From Actinomycetota bacterium (GTDB lineage Bacteria; Actinomycetota; Actinomycetes; S36-B12), in NCBI GenBank assembly GCA_005798555.1, contig SYJA01000001.1, forward strand, positions 1 to 50,794: a DNA stretch of 50,794 nt, in the 5' to 3' direction. A program made the translations under genes and the position numbers. Within the stretch, counting starts at the first letter, position 1. Each line of letters begins with the position of its first letter. Under the pieces are notes generated by a model, which saw nothing but the letters and a program-made list of their open reading frames with translations, was not told the DNA's origin and ran no database searches. Positions 18,253-27,978 of this stretch are shown piece by piece.

Positions 18253-19551
18253 TCCGGTGAACACTGATTCATCCGCAAATGGCCCGATAACCGCCATTCG
18301 CAATTGTGCGTCTAAAAGGTCAGCTGCAACGGCGTTGACTTCACCCGGCGTAACACCATCGATCTTGGCGAGTAGCTGATCGATACTCAGCAAGGGCTCA
18401 TCGTGAAGTTCTGAGCGCGCGATGCGAGTCATGCGCGCGCCGGTGTCCTCCTGTCCGAGAACTGTCGACCCCCGCACCTGGCCTTTGCCGCGCTCGATCT
18501 CATCCTTTGCTAGTCCGCCGGATACCAAGGCCTGAAACTCGTTCCGACAAACTTCAAGAACCGTGTTGACCTTGCTGGGCAGGCAACCGACATAGATTCC
18601 GAACATTCCATCATCGGCAAATCCCTGTGAGAAGGCGTAGACCGAATATGCGAGGCCGCGCTTTTCCCGTATCTCTTGGAAAAGTCGGCTGCTCATCCCA
18701 CCGCCGAATGCAGTGGTCAGGACGGCCAGCGCGTACCGACGTTCATCACTTCGAGATGGGCCCGGCACCCCAAGAATCAGATGTGCCTGCTCTGTTGGCC
18801 TGGTATTTACTTTGACGCCTGAGCCGTGTTTAACCCTTTGCCCACGCTTACGCGCTGGCTCCACCGCGGCCGTTTCATCCAAGTACTCCGCAAAGGATTT
18901 CTTCACAAGCCTCACCACAGCATCGTGGTCAAGGTTACCCGCGGCTGCGATTACCATCGACTGTGGCTTGTACCGGCCGCGATAAAACCTGTTGATGGCG
19001 GCACGAGGGATGGACTCAATGGTGTCGACCGTGCCCAAGACCGGACGGCCTAGTGAAGTATCCGCGAAGAGCAATGAGGCAAAGTCGTCATGGACCACAT
19101 CGCTTGGGTCATCATCGTGCATGGCGATCTCTTCGAGGATAACGCCACGCTCCGCCTCAACATCATCCGGGAGAATCAACGCATCATTTACTACATCACT
19201 AACTACCTCGATCGCGAGCGGCAAATCAACATCCAGCACCCGCGCGTAATAGCAGGTGTACTCCTTGGTCGAGAAAGCATTCAGATCACCGCCTACCGCC
19301 TCAATCGAAGCCGAGATATCGAGTGCGGATCGGCGTGTAGTTCCTTTAAACAGCAAATGCTCAAGATAGTGCGCCGAGCCCATCTGGGCCGCGGTCTCAT
19401 CGCGAGACCCAACGGCGACCCAAATACCGAATGCAACTGACCTGACACCAGGTACTTGCTCGGTAATGATTCGCAATCCGCCCGGGAGAACGGTGCGGCG
19501 AACGGTGCTGCCGTCGCCCTCCCGGAGCAGGATGCGAGTACTAGCCCTCAT
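18250..19551 (-). CDS. M16-family zinc peptidase (PepR-like)
   Basis: Insulinase-family metallopeptidase (433 residues). The inverted zinc motif H-YL-E-H (H61, E64, H65) is followed 76 residues later by the third ligand E141 in ILEEIAMHD, exactly the M16 spacing. The C-terminal inactive-half segment with [20 protein letters not shown] is also present. Immediately downstream of pnp, it matches Rv2782c (PepR), next to gpsI in M. tuberculosis. Start ATG 19551 overlaps the pnp end by 11 bases; the longer open frame reads back into pnp and is not needed. The physiological substrate is unknown. Confidence 0.93.
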
Positions 19552-21748
19552 TACCTGCTTTCGCGGCACCCTCTTCCAGGACCGGCACCAGGGACAACTT
19601 GCCCCGTGGATCAATCTCCTTGATCTCCACTTGGATTTTGTCACCGACCTTTAGCACATCATCAACGCTGTCGATGCGCTTGCCACCGGCCAGCTTCTTG
19701 ACCTCGGAGATGTGCAGGAGGCCATCCTTGCCAGGTACCAAGGAAACAAAGGCACCGAAAGCAGCAGTCTTTACCACCGTTCCGAGATATCGCTCACCAA
19801 CCTCAGGCATGGTGGGATTGGCGATCTGATTGATCTGCGAGCGGGCGGCTTCGGCTGATGGGCCATCGGTCGCGCCGATGTAGATCGTGCCATCGTCTTC
19901 TATGGAGATATCAGCACCGGTCTGCTCTTGGATCTGATTGATGATCTTGCCCTTAGGGCCGATCACCTCACCAATCTTGTCGACCGGGATTTTGATCGAG
20001 ATTACCCGTGGTGCGGTATCAGCCATCTCATCCGGCGCGTCAATGGCCTCATTCATCACCTCAAGAATGGCCAAGCGCGCATTGTGTGCCTGAGTCAATG
20101 CCCCTGCAAGAACCGAGGCCGGGATCCCATCTAGCTTGGTATCAAGTTGCAGCGCCGTGACGAAATCCTTGGTGCCGGCGACTTTGAAGTCCATGTCGCC
20201 GAAAGCATCCTCGGCTCCCAAGATGTCCGTCAAGGCGACGTACTCCGTCTTGCCATCTACCTCGCCGGAGATCAATCCCATCGCAATACCAGCTACCGGA
20301 GCCCGAAGTGGCACCCCTGCGTTCAGCAGCGACATCGTTGAGGCGCATACCGAACCCATTGAAGTAGAGCCATTGGATCCGAGTGCCTCGGAGACTTGGC
20401 GGATTGCGTACGGGAACTCCGAACGAGAGGGCAGCACTGGGATCAATGCCCGCTCAGCGAGTGCCCCGTGACCGATTTCGCGTCGCTTGGGCGAACCCAC
20501 CCGTCCGGTCTCCCCTGTTGAATAAGGCGGGAAGTTGTAGTTGTGCATGTACCTCTTGCGGTTCTCCGGGTTCAAGGTGTCCAGTTGCTGCTCCATGCGC
20601 AACATATTCAAGGTGGTAACCCCAAGGATCTGGGTCTCGCCTCGCTCGAACAACGCTGACCCATGAACTCGAGGAAGTACCTGAACCTCGGCCGAAAGGG
20701 TTCGGATGTCGGTCAAACCGCGACCGTCAATTCGAATCTTGTCACGAAGTACGCGGTCGCGCACACATGACTTGGTGACCGAACGAAGTGCCGCCGACAA
20801 CTCCTTCTCGCGGCCAGCGAATGCGCCACCGAGTTCGGCGAGAACCTCGCCCTTGATCTCATCAAGTCGATCTTCCCGGTCTGCCTTGCTGACTATGGTC
20901 AACGCCTTGCGAACAGATTCGTTGGCACTCCTGTCAACCGCCTCATAGGCATCACTTTGATAATCAAGGAAGATCGGGAAGTCCACCGTGGGCTTGGCCG
21001 CCGCTTTGGCAAGAGTGATCTGCGCCTCGCAAAGGGCCCGAATGAAGGGCTTTGCCGCCTCCAGGCCCTGGGCCACGACGGCCTCGGTTGGTGCGGTGGC
21101 CCCACCGGCGATCAGTTCGATCGTGCGATCGGTTGCCTCAGCCTCGACCATCATGATCGCGACATCGTCACCGGCAATTCGACCGGCCACGACCATGTCG
21201 AAGACCGCTTCGGTCAACTGCTCATGGGTCGGGAACCCAACCCACCGGCCGCCGATGAGTGCAACGCGAACCCCACCGATCGGCCCACTAAACGGCAGGC
21301 CGGATAGCTGGGTTGACGCCGAAGCGCCGTTGATGGCGACCACGTCATAGAGGTCATTTGGGTTAAGTGCCATTACGGTGATGACGACCTGAACCTCATT
21401 GCGCAGTCCCTTAATGAACGTTGGGCGCAGCGGGCGGTCGATCAACCGGCAGGTTAAAATGGCGTCTTCACTCGGGCGTCCTTCGCGGCGGAAGAACGAG
21501 CCTGGGATCCGACCGAGGGAATACATGCGCTCTTCTACGTCAACGGTCAGCGGGAAGAAATCGAATTGATCCTTCGGCGACTTGCCGGCCGTTGTGGCGC
21601 TGAGCAGCATTGTCTCCTCATCGAGGTAGATAGCTACTGAACCAGCGGCTTGGCGGGCCAAGCGACCGGTCTCGAAAGTGATCGTGCGTGTACCGAACGA
21701 GCCGTTATCGATAACGGCCTTTGCTGTTGCAATCTGGGAACCCTCCAC
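19541..21748 (-). CDS. pnp: Polynucleotide phosphorylase
   Basis: 3-prime to 5-prime phosphorolytic exoribonuclease, 735 residues. Two RNase PH-like cores are visible ([20 protein letters not shown] in the first; [20 protein letters not shown] in the second). A KH domain with [18 protein letters not shown] and an S1 domain with [19 protein letters not shown] near the C-terminus complete the family architecture. I chose the GTG at 21746-21748 because AGGAGG lies six bases upstream and the protein then begins [17 protein letters not shown]. The upstream in-frame extension lacks conservation. It follows rpsO, the classic rpsO-pnp arrangement. Confidence 0.97.
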   Translation of the reverse strand: MEGSQIATAKAVIDNGSFGTRTITFETGRLARQAAGSVAIYLDEETMLLSATTAGKSPKDQFDFFPLTVDVEERMYSLGRIPGSFFRREGRPSEDAILTCRLIDRPLRPTFIKGLRNEVQVVITVMALNPNDLYDVVAINGASASTQLSGLPFSGPIGGVRVALIGGRWVGFPTHEQLTEAVFDMVVAGRIAGDDVAIMMVEAEATDRTIELIAGGATAPTEAVVAQGLEAAKPFIRALCEAQITLAKAAAKPTVDFPIFLDYQSDAYEAVDRSANESVRKALTIVSKADREDRLDEIKGEVLAELGGAFAGREKELSAALRSVTKSCVRDRVLRDKIRIDGRGLTDIRTLSAEVQVLPRVHGSALFERGETQILGVTTLNMLRMEQQLDTLNPENRKRYMHNYNFPPYSTGETGRVGSPKRREIGHGALAERALIPVLPSRSEFPYAIRQVSEALGSNGSTSMGSVCASTMSLLNAGVPLRAPVAGIAMGLISGEVDGKTEYVALTDILGAEDAFGDMDFKVAGTKDFVTALQLDTKLDGIPASVLAGALTQAHNARLAILEVMNEAIDAPDEMADTAPRVISIKIPVDKIGEVIGPKGKIINQIQEQTGADISIEDDGTIYIGATDGPSAEAARSQINQIANPTMPEVGERYLGTVVKTAAFGAFVSLVPGKDGLLHISEVKKLAGGKRIDSVDDVLKVGDKIQVEIKEIDPRGKLSLVPVLEEGAAKAGNEG

Positions 21749-21921
21749 GGGTGCCTCCTGTTTCTGTGACAGGGGCGCGCGCGGCATTGTTTCCGGGAGA
21801 CGCGGTCTTCGATCGAGGCCCACGGGAAAGCTCCCGGAGGTCACTACCGAGGACCGACTCCAGGCGTTACGCGTGCGCGAGCGCCCCGGATGTGTGTACT
21901 GGTGTGCCGTTCTTTAGTTGT

Positions 21922-21943
21922 CGCCGGCTTGAAGCTACCGGCG
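21922..21943 (-). other. Hairpin in the rpsO-pnp intergenic region
   Basis: CGCCGG (one arm) and CCGGCG (other arm) form a 6-bp perfect stem around a 10-base loop, 18 bases after the rpsO stop codon. rpsO-pnp spacers of other bacteria, including Streptomyces, carry hairpins processed by RNase III that control pnp. No T-run follows, so a processing site or weak terminator are both possible. Confidence 0.35.
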
Positions 21944-21960
21944 TTAAACAGTCGCTGCTG

Positions 21961-22230
21961 CTAGCGACGGATACCAAGACGCTCGATGATCGTCCGGTAA
22001 CGGGCGATCTCGGTCTTGGCCAAGTACTGCAGCAACCGGCGGCGTTGCCCCACGAGGAGCAGCAGCCCGCGACGGCTGTGGTGGTCGTGCTTGTGCGACT
22101 TCAAGTGCTCGGTGAGGTCGGAAATACGACGCGTGAGCATCGCAATCTGAACCTCGGGTGATCCAGTGTCGCCGGGCTTAGAGCCGTACTCAGCGATAAT
22201 TGCTGCCTTGGTGGCAGTATCTAATGGCAT
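21961..22230 (-). CDS. rpsO: 30S ribosomal protein uS15
   Basis: 89-residue 16S rRNA-binding protein of the small subunit platform. It begins [20 protein letters not shown] and contains the family core [16 protein letters not shown] and [20 protein letters not shown], ending with [10 protein letters not shown]. The start ATG 22230 has AGAGGA just upstream; the longer open frame adds a basic nonsense extension. The 203 bases between rpsO and ribF hold no gene and presumably the rpsO promoter; I see no convincing -35/-10 pair there. Confidence 0.97.
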   Translation of the reverse strand: MPLDTATKAAIIAEYGSKPGDTGSPEVQIAMLTRRISDLTEHLKSHKHDHHSRRGLLLLVGQRRRLLQYLAKTEIARYRTIIERLGIRR

Positions 22231-22433
22231 TTCTTCCTCTCGGGCGCGCTTCCCGGTAGCACCGGTCGGCACTTTCGTGTTTGACACGTATCGCAAAGCG
22301 CCCGCTTCACGACCGTCTTGCGCAGCAGGCTACCAGCAGGGCTGGATTTGACGAAATCCCAGTGCACCAGGTGGCTGCACGGCCGGTCCCGGGCAGCTCG
22401 TACCCAAACTCCCAGATTCCCAACACTCGCCAC

Positions 22434-23360
22434 TCAGCGATTCGCCAGGAGCTTCCTGGTCATGGCAACATCGTTTGTCATCGCGGCCACCAAACCTGCT
22501 AAGTCGGCGAAGACCGCCTGCCCACGGACCATTGCCACGAAGTCAACCGACACCACTTGGTCATAGAGGTCTAGGTCCTCGCGGTCCAGCACATAGGCCT
22601 CAACCCTAGGCTCGTGACCGTCGAATTGTGGATTGGTGCCAATTGACACCGCAGCCGGCAGTCGGCCCAAGCCCAAAGTGGTGACCCAACCCGCGTAGAC
22701 GCCATCGGCGGGAATGGCGCGACCTGGTGCGACTTGGACGTTCGCTGTTGGAAAGCCCAGTTCGCGGCCGCGCTCATCACCGTGGACCACTAGGCCGCGC
22801 AGGCGATAGTCACGCTCCAAAATCCCGGCGGCCTCGGCGACCTCACCTGCTGCGATTAACCGACGAACATTGGTTGACGACCACTGGGTGCTGCCCTCGC
22901 CCGCAATCTCGACTGAAGTTACCTCGAACCCGTACTCGGTACCAAGGTTTGCAAGTACTTGCACGTCACCTGAGGCTTCGTGGCCAAACCAGAAGTTCTT
23001 GCCAACGACAACCGCCCGGGCGCTCAACTGATTTACGACCACGCGCTCAACAAAATCACGCGGACTCATTCTCGACGTGGCTTCGGTGAAATCCAGAACA
23101 TGGACATCATCGGCCCCCGCGGCAAGGAGTAGGTCCTTGCGCTCATCGATGTCGGCAAGCATCTTTGGCGCGGATTCTGGGCGCAGCACCGCGAGCGGAT
23201 GCGGGTCGAAAGTCATGACCGCCAACCCGATACCGAGGCCATCTGCAATCCCTCGCGCCCGGTTAATGAGGGCTCGATGGCCACGGTGCACACCATCGAA
23301 GACACCGAGGCACACAACTGCCGGAGCCAATGCACCACTTGCCATAGCTTCGCTCACCAT
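22434..23360 (-). CDS. ribF: Bifunctional riboflavin kinase / FAD synthetase
   Basis: 308-residue enzyme making FMN and then FAD from riboflavin. The N-terminal FAD synthetase domain has the nucleotidyltransferase motif CLGVFDGVHRGHRALI (about 17-32), TFDPHPL and WSSTNVRRLIAAGEV. The C-terminal riboflavin kinase domain has GRELGFPTANVQV and a terminal YDQVVSVDFVAMVRG segment. It lies 17 bases after truB. TAGAGT occurs nine bases before the ATG, so a very short leader is possible. MASGALAP five codons further in is an alternative start. Confidence 0.95.
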   Translation of the reverse strand: MVSEAMASGALAPAVVCLGVFDGVHRGHRALINRARGIADGLGIGLAVMTFDPHPLAVLRPESAPKMLADIDERKDLLLAAGADDVHVLDFTEATSRMSPRDFVERVVVNQLSARAVVVGKNFWFGHEASGDVQVLANLGTEYGFEVTSVEIAGEGSTQWSSTNVRRLIAAGEVAEAAGILERDYRLRGLVVHGDERGRELGFPTANVQVAPGRAIPADGVYAGWVTTLGLGRLPAAVSIGTNPQFDGHEPRVEAYVLDREDLDLYDQVVSVDFVAMVRGQAVFADLAGLVAAMTNDVAMTRKLLANR

Positions 23361-23377
23361 AACAACACCACTCTAGG

Positions 23378-24268
23378 TCAAACGAAAACCGCGAGATAAC
23401 TAGCAAGCCCATTGTTGTGCTCCGCGATGGCCAATAGGTCACCGGCGGTCGTGGTGATCGCAAGTGGCCCGAGGTCGTCCGGCTCCCATGCGATGCGCCG
23501 ACCGTGGGCCACCGCATCGGCTGCGGCTTCGTCAACCCCCCAGGTCACGAACGCACGGCGCGCAATTTCACCCGTTGAGATTACCGACTGAGCGGCTAAA
23601 CCTTCGAGGTCAACAGCTTCGGTCGCCGAGAACGGGCCGACCTGGGTGCGGCGCAGGGCAGTGAGGTGGCCGCCCACCCCGAGCCCAGAACCCAGATCGC
23701 GGGCCAGTGCCCGGATGTAAGTGCCAGTTGAGCAGGTGACTTCAATATCAAGATCAACCCAAGCGGGATCAAACATCAGGCGGTGAACCTCGAAACTCTC
23801 AACGGTCACCGCACGCGCTTTGAGCACAACACTCTCGCCCGAACGCACCAATGAATGTGCCCGGCGGCCATCCACCTTGATCGCACTGATCGCACTGGGA
23901 ACCTGGAAGATGTCCCCGGTCAACTTCGCGACACCTTCCAGAATTGCCGCCTCGTCGATGACGGCGAGTTGACGAGAACTTGCCCGCGCCAAGGTTTCCC
24001 CTTGGGAATCATCGGTGAGAGTCGTCGCGCCTAATCGAATCGTTGCCTGGTAGACCTTGTTCTGCCTAGCCAGATACCCAAGTAGCCGCGTAGCGCGATC
24101 AACCCCCACCAGCAATACCCCCGTGGCTATCGGATCTAGGGTGCCCCCGTGGCCAACTTTTCGGGTCTGCAGCGCCTTACGCGCTCTAGCAACAACGTCA
24201 TGTGACGTAATGCCACTTGGCTTATCGACGACAATGACGCCTACGGGTGTCATTGGGACGGGTGTCAT
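23378..24268 (-). CDS. truB: tRNA pseudouridine-55 synthase TruB
   Basis: 296-residue enzyme converting U55 of the tRNA T-loop to pseudouridine. The catalytic aspartate is D45 in GHGGTLDPIATG. KVYQATIRLGATT and a C-terminal domain are as in actinobacterial TruB. The ATG at 24268 overlaps the rbfA stop as ATGA. The first five codons are duplicated (MTPVPMTPVG) by a 15-base tandem repeat, so a second ATG at 24253 is also available. Confidence 0.95.
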   Translation of the reverse strand: MTPVPMTPVGVIVVDKPSGITSHDVVARARKALQTRKVGHGGTLDPIATGVLLVGVDRATRLLGYLARQNKVYQATIRLGATTLTDDSQGETLARASSRQLAVIDEAAILEGVAKLTGDIFQVPSAISAIKVDGRRAHSLVRSGESVVLKARAVTVESFEVHRLMFDPAWVDLDIEVTCSTGTYIRALARDLGSGLGVGGHLTALRRTQVGPFSATEAVDLEGLAAQSVISTGEIARRAFVTWGVDEAAADAVAHGRRIAWEPDDLGPLAITTTAGDLLAIAEHNNGLASYLAVFV

Positions 24269-24705
24269 TGGAGTTCTGAATCGTCCACGCGTGGGGCTCG
24301 ATACGGATCAGCGGCACCGGCATAGGTGGCGTTAGCGGCCTGCGCGTGCACCTGCGCATCGGCTTCCGCTGCTCGTTGCAGCAATTCGGCAACATGCTGT
24401 GCATTCTCCGGGAGCGCATCTGAAAAGAAAGCCAAGGTTGGCGTGAACTTGATCCCGGTCTGGCGGCCGACCTCCGAGCGAATGATCCCCTTAGCCGACT
24501 CAAGTGCAGCAGCGGTCTCGGTGCGCGCCTGATCATCGCCATACACCGTATAAAACACCGATGCCTCGCGCAGATCTGTCGACACCCGAACATCGGTGAT
24601 AGTCGTGAAGCCCAGTCGCGGGTCCTTGACCCGCTTTTCCAGGCACTCGGCGACTATCACCTTGATGCGGTCAGCCATCTTGCGCTGCCGAGCCTCGCTA
24701 CTCAT
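24265..24705 (-). CDS. rbfA: 30S ribosome-binding factor RbfA
   Basis: 146-residue KH-fold factor for late 30S maturation. It begins MSSEARQRKMADRIKVIVAE, followed by DPRLGFTTITDVRVSTDLREA and a VGRQTGIKFTPTLAFFSD segment, all characteristic. The C-terminus is an Ala-rich tail ending at the truB overlap. It lies 24 bases downstream of infB; GAAAGGG precedes the ATG. In mycobacteria a DHH phosphoesterase (NrnA) gene lies after rbfA; here truB follows directly. Confidence 0.95.
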   Translation of the reverse strand: MSSEARQRKMADRIKVIVAECLEKRVKDPRLGFTTITDVRVSTDLREASVFYTVYGDDQARTETAAALESAKGIIRSEVGRQTGIKFTPTLAFFSDALPENAQHVAELLQRAAEADAQVHAQAANATYAGAADPYRAPRVDDSELQ

Positions 24706-24729
24706 TTACCCACCCTTTCACCAAGACAA

Positions 24730-27447
24730 CTACGCCTTTTTCGGGGTCTCACGCATCTCAAAGGTCTCGATGATGTCGTCAGCCTTGAGGTCTTGATACG
24801 ACCCGAGGTTGATACCGCACTCAAAGCCCTCGCGGACTTCGGTGACATCATCTTTGAACCTGCGCAGTGTTGCGATTGAGAGGTTGTCAGCGACCACAGT
24901 GCCGTCGCGAACCAATCGCGCCTTTGAGTTACGCTGGATCTCGCCAGTCTTCACGACGCAACCCACGATGGTGCCGAACTTGGAGGACTTGAAGACCTCA
25001 CGCACCTGAGCGGTGCCAAGCTGGGCTTCTTCGTACTCCGGCTTAAGCAGGCCACGGAGTGCTGACTCCACTTCGTCGAGCGCCTGGTAGATGACACTGT
25101 AGTAACGAACATCAACACCTTCTTGCGCAGCTTGCTCAGCAACTTTGCCTTCCGGCCGGACATTAAAGCCGATGATGACCGCCTTGGACGCACTTGCGAG
25201 AGTGACATCGTTCTTGGTAATAGCGCCAACACCGCGATGGATAACCCGCAGGGAGACCTCCGCACCCACGTCAATCTTGAGCAACGCATCCTCGAGGGCT
25301 TCCACCGAGCCGGACACATCGCCCTTGATGATGAGGGTGAGTTCAGCTACCTCACCCTTCTCAATTGACTCTAGGAAGTCTTCGAGGGATCGCTTCACGC
25401 GATTCTTCGCGAGCATCGCGTTGCGTTCGCGGGCCTGACGGGTTTGCGCAATCTGCCTAGCTATTCGATCCTCAGAGACCACGAGGAAGCTGTCGCCGGC
25501 ACCTGGCACCGAAGTCAGACCAAGCACTTGGACTGGGAAAGACGGTCCGGCCACTTCGACAACGTTGCCGTCGTCATCAAGCATCGCCCGGACCCGACCG
25601 AACGCATCACCAGCGACGATGGAGTCGCCGGCACGCATGGTTCCACGCTGAACCAGGACCGTGGCAACCGGGCCACGCCCACGGTCAAGATGTGCTTCGA
25701 TTGCAACACCTTGGGCATCTTGATTCGGATTGGCACGAAGATCTAGGGCAGCATCCGCGGTCAACAACACTGCATCTAGCAGGTTCTCGAGCCCGGTACC
25801 CGCCTTCGCCGAGACGTCGACGAACATGGTGTCGCCACCGAACTCCTCCGCAACCAGGCCGTACTCGGTCAATTGGGTGCGCACCTTGAGCGGATCTGCG
25901 CCCTCTTTGTCGACCTTGTTGACCGCGACGACGATCGGCACACCCGCTGCCTGCGCGTGGTTGAGCGCCTCGATCGTTTGCGGCTTCACGCCGTCATCGG
26001 CCGCAACCACCAGAATCGATATATCTGTTACTTGCGCACCACGTGCCCGCATCGCGGTGAACGCCTCGTGGCCCGGGGTGTCAATAAAGGTGACTTTGCG
26101 CTCACCAGCTGCCGTTTGCGTCGCAACTTGGTAGGCACCAATGTGCTGGGTAATGCCACCGGCCTCACCGCCGATGACATTTGTCTTGCGGATGGCATCG
26201 AGCAAACGCGTCTTGCCGTGATCGACGTGCCCCATGACGGTTACCACCGGCGGTCGGATGACGAGGTCGGCCTCAACGCCCTCATCCTCGCCGAACTCAA
26301 GCTGGAAGGAGCCGAGCAGTTCACGATCTTCATCCTCGGGTGAGACCACCTCGACGTCATAGTTGAGTTCGCTACCGAGCAAGCGCAGCGTGTCGTCATC
26401 GATCGACTGAGTAGCGGTAACCATCTCCCCAAGCTCAATGAGCACCTTCACCAGATCGGCCGGCATCGCATCGATTCTGTCCGCGAAGTCGGTCAGGCTC
26501 GCGCCACGAGGCAACCGGACAGTTTCACCGGCGCCGCGGGTTATGCGCACCCCGCTAAGAGACGGTGCCTGCATATTGTCGAATTCTTGCCGCTTGGCGC
26601 GCTTGGACTTGCGGCCACGCGATGGCCGGCCACCTGGCCGGCCAAAGGCCCCAGCGGTGGTACCGCGACCGCCGGCACCGGGTCGACCTGGGAAGCCGCC
26701 GGGACCGCCGGGTCCGCCGGGTCCGCCGGGTCCGCCGGGTCCGCCGGGACCACGACCCGGTGCTCCTGTCCTACCGGCAAAACCGCCAGGGCCACCAGAT
26801 CCACCGGGACCACCGGGACCACGGCCTGCTCCACCGGGCCCACCGGGCCCAGTTGGTCGGCGGCTGGGGAAGGCTGCGGGTCGGGGTGCGCCAGGTACCC
26901 CACCTGGTGCGCCACCTGGTGCGCCACCTGGCGCCTGCGCACCGGTGTTCGGCGCCGGTCGACCCATCCCGGTGCTGGTGCCGAATGGGTTATTGCCAGG
27001 ACGCGGCGCCGGTGCTCTACCCATCCCGGTGCTGCCGCCGAATGGGTTATTGCCCGGGCGCGGCCCGGCTGGTCGAGGTGCACCAGGTTTCGGTCCAATG
27101 GGGCGGGCGGCTGGACTGGCCGGTGGAGTCGCCAGCGGCGGCTCGACGGCTTCCGCTGCTGGAGCCGGCATTGGCGTGGCAATCAGGTCAATGACATCGC
27201 CATCAGCGCTCGCGGCGGTCTTCTTGGCCGTGGACTTCTTCGCAGTCTTCTTCGCAACAGCCTTAGCTGCGGGAGCATCACTTGGCGCGGCCGCGGGCAT
27301 GGCCTCTTTCAGCTTGCGCACCACCGGAGCTTCGACCGTAGATGAGGCCGACTTTACGAATTCCCCAAGTTCTTGCAGTTTGGCGAGAACGACCTTGCTC
27401 TCAACCCCGAGCTCCTTTGCGAGCTCATGTACCCGGACCTTCGACAC
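24730..27447 (-). CDS. infB: Translation initiation factor IF-2
   Basis: 905-residue GTPase that delivers initiator tRNA to the 30S subunit. The N-terminal IF2_N module begins [19 protein letters not shown] Lys/Ala-rich and then Gly/Pro/Arg-rich low-complexity region spans roughly residues 45-280, typical of actinobacterial IF-2. The second IF2_N-like module and the G domain follow: GHVDHGKT near residue 406, the DTPGHEAF and [10 protein letters not shown] motifs, and domains II to IV. The start GTG 27445-27447 has AGGAGA at good spacing. The low-complexity part contains two distinct tandem DNA repeats, listed separately. Confidence 0.97.
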   Translation of the reverse strand: MSKVRVHELAKELGVESKVVLAKLQELGEFVKSASSTVEAPVVRKLKEAMPAAAPSDAPAAKAVAKKTAKKSTAKKTAASADGDVIDLIATPMPAPAAEAVEPPLATPPASPAARPIGPKPGAPRPAGPRPGNNPFGGSTGMGRAPAPRPGNNPFGTSTGMGRPAPNTGAQAPGGAPGGAPGGVPGAPRPAAFPSRRPTGPGGPGGAGRGPGGPGGSGGPGGFAGRTGAPGRGPGGPGGPGGPGGPGGPGGFPGRPGAGGRGTTAGAFGRPGGRPSRGRKSKRAKRQEFDNMQAPSLSGVRITRGAGETVRLPRGASLTDFADRIDAMPADLVKVLIELGEMVTATQSIDDDTLRLLGSELNYDVEVVSPEDEDRELLGSFQLEFGEDEGVEADLVIRPPVVTVMGHVDHGKTRLLDAIRKTNVIGGEAGGITQHIGAYQVATQTAAGERKVTFIDTPGHEAFTAMRARGAQVTDISILVVAADDGVKPQTIEALNHAQAAGVPIVVAVNKVDKEGADPLKVRTQLTEYGLVAEEFGGDTMFVDVSAKAGTGLENLLDAVLLTADAALDLRANPNQDAQGVAIEAHLDRGRGPVATVLVQRGTMRAGDSIVAGDAFGRVRAMLDDDGNVVEVAGPSFPVQVLGLTSVPGAGDSFLVVSEDRIARQIAQTRQARERNAMLAKNRVKRSLEDFLESIEKGEVAELTLIIKGDVSGSVEALEDALLKIDVGAEVSLRVIHRGVGAITKNDVTLASASKAVIIGFNVRPEGKVAEQAAQEGVDVRYYSVIYQALDEVESALRGLLKPEYEEAQLGTAQVREVFKSSKFGTIVGCVVKTGEIQRNSKARLVRDGTVVADNLSIATLRRFKDDVTEVREGFECGINLGSYQDLKADDIIETFEMRETPKKA
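26696..26749 (-). repeat. Six 9-base tandem repeats in infB (Gly-Gly-Pro)
   Basis: On the plus strand the unit is CCGCCGGGT/A, six consecutive copies, encoding repeated Gly-Gly-Pro in the disordered linker of IF-2. In-frame unit length means copy-number changes would not break the gene. Confidence 0.9.
26962..27075 (-). repeat. Two 57-base direct repeats in infB (PRPGNNPFG module)
   Basis: Two adjacent copies encode a 19-residue module containing RPGNNPFG and STGMGR. The copies differ at scattered positions, so the duplication is not very recent. It lies in the IF-2 linker. Confidence 0.85.
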
Positions 27448-27511
27448 GATTCTCCTGTCTTGGCCCGGGCCTTGCTCCGGACCGTCAGTGCGTAGGACGC
27501 CTCATTGCAGC

Positions 27512-27562
27512 GTCATTTCTGAGCAGTCATTTCGAACGCGGTCACTTCGAACGCGGTCATTT
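27512..27562. repeat. Short tandem repeats (about 15 bases) between ylxR and infB
   Basis: GTCATTT/GTCACTT recurs at 27512, 27526, 27541 and 27556, giving periods of 14, 15 and 15. The two central copies read GTCATTTCGAACGCG and GTCACTTCGAACGCG, each containing the palindrome TTCGAA. They lie in the 213-base non-coding gap upstream of infB. That gap holds no gene that I can support. Confidence 0.7.
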
Positions 27563-27660
27563 GGTGAATGTCCTCAACGCAAACTCCAGAACTCTTCGTT
27601 TTACATCCACGGCGGTTGCCTTGGACCTACTTGGTTCACCTAAACCGATACCAACCCGGG

Positions 27661-27972
27661 CTAGAGCAGGGCACGCACCCGGGAACAGTCCAGTGGACCT
27701 GATACCCGTAGTGCACGAACCCAAGCTCGTCGCGAAGTCGCGGCGTCAAAACAGGCCACCGTTGGGTGGATGTATGCGCCCCGACCCGGTAGGTGAGCGG
27801 CCGGATCGGGATGACACTCCCCACCCACCGCGACCACCCTTAGGAGATCGGACGAGGCGGCGCGACCCCGGCAACCAATACAGGTTCGTACCGGCCCGGG
27901 CGAGCCACCAGATGCAGACTCTACCGCCTTACCAAGGTCACCTGACGCCACCACGGGCGTACTCGGGTTCAC
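27661..27972 (-). CDS. ylxR: YlxR-family RNA-binding protein (DUF448)
   Basis: 103-residue member of the YlxR family, encoded between nusA and infB in most Gram-positive bacteria; homologues bind RNA and have been linked to RNase P modulation. The family signature RTCIGCRGRAASSDLLRVV starts near residue 29, and GRGAYIHPTVACFDAA follows. The start GTG 27972 is six bases after the nusA stop. The first 25 residues are poorly conserved, and a later GTG could serve. Position in the nusA-ylxR-infB operon supports the call. Confidence 0.92.
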   Translation of the reverse strand: MNPSTPVVASGDLGKAVESASGGSPGPVRTCIGCRGRAASSDLLRVVAVGGECHPDPAAHLPGRGAYIHPTVACFDAATSRRAWVRALRVSGPLDCSRVRALL

Positions 27973-27978
27973 TCAGGG

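Noticed and set aside
22231-22433. Hidden small gene in the ribF-rpsO gap
   Set aside because: The open frame there reads into rpsO out of frame and has no family resemblance or ribosome binding site; treated as the rpsO promoter region.
27526-27551. TTCGAA motifs upstream of infB as further SOS boxes
   Set aside because: They lack the GAAC-N4-GTTC arrangement; only the site at 673-688 fits the LexA operator.
26438-27643. Long plus-strand open frame opposite infB, rich in Pro/Gly
   Set aside because: It is the complement of the GC-rich IF-2 linker and N-terminus; no ribosome binding site, no family features, and infB is certain on the other strand.
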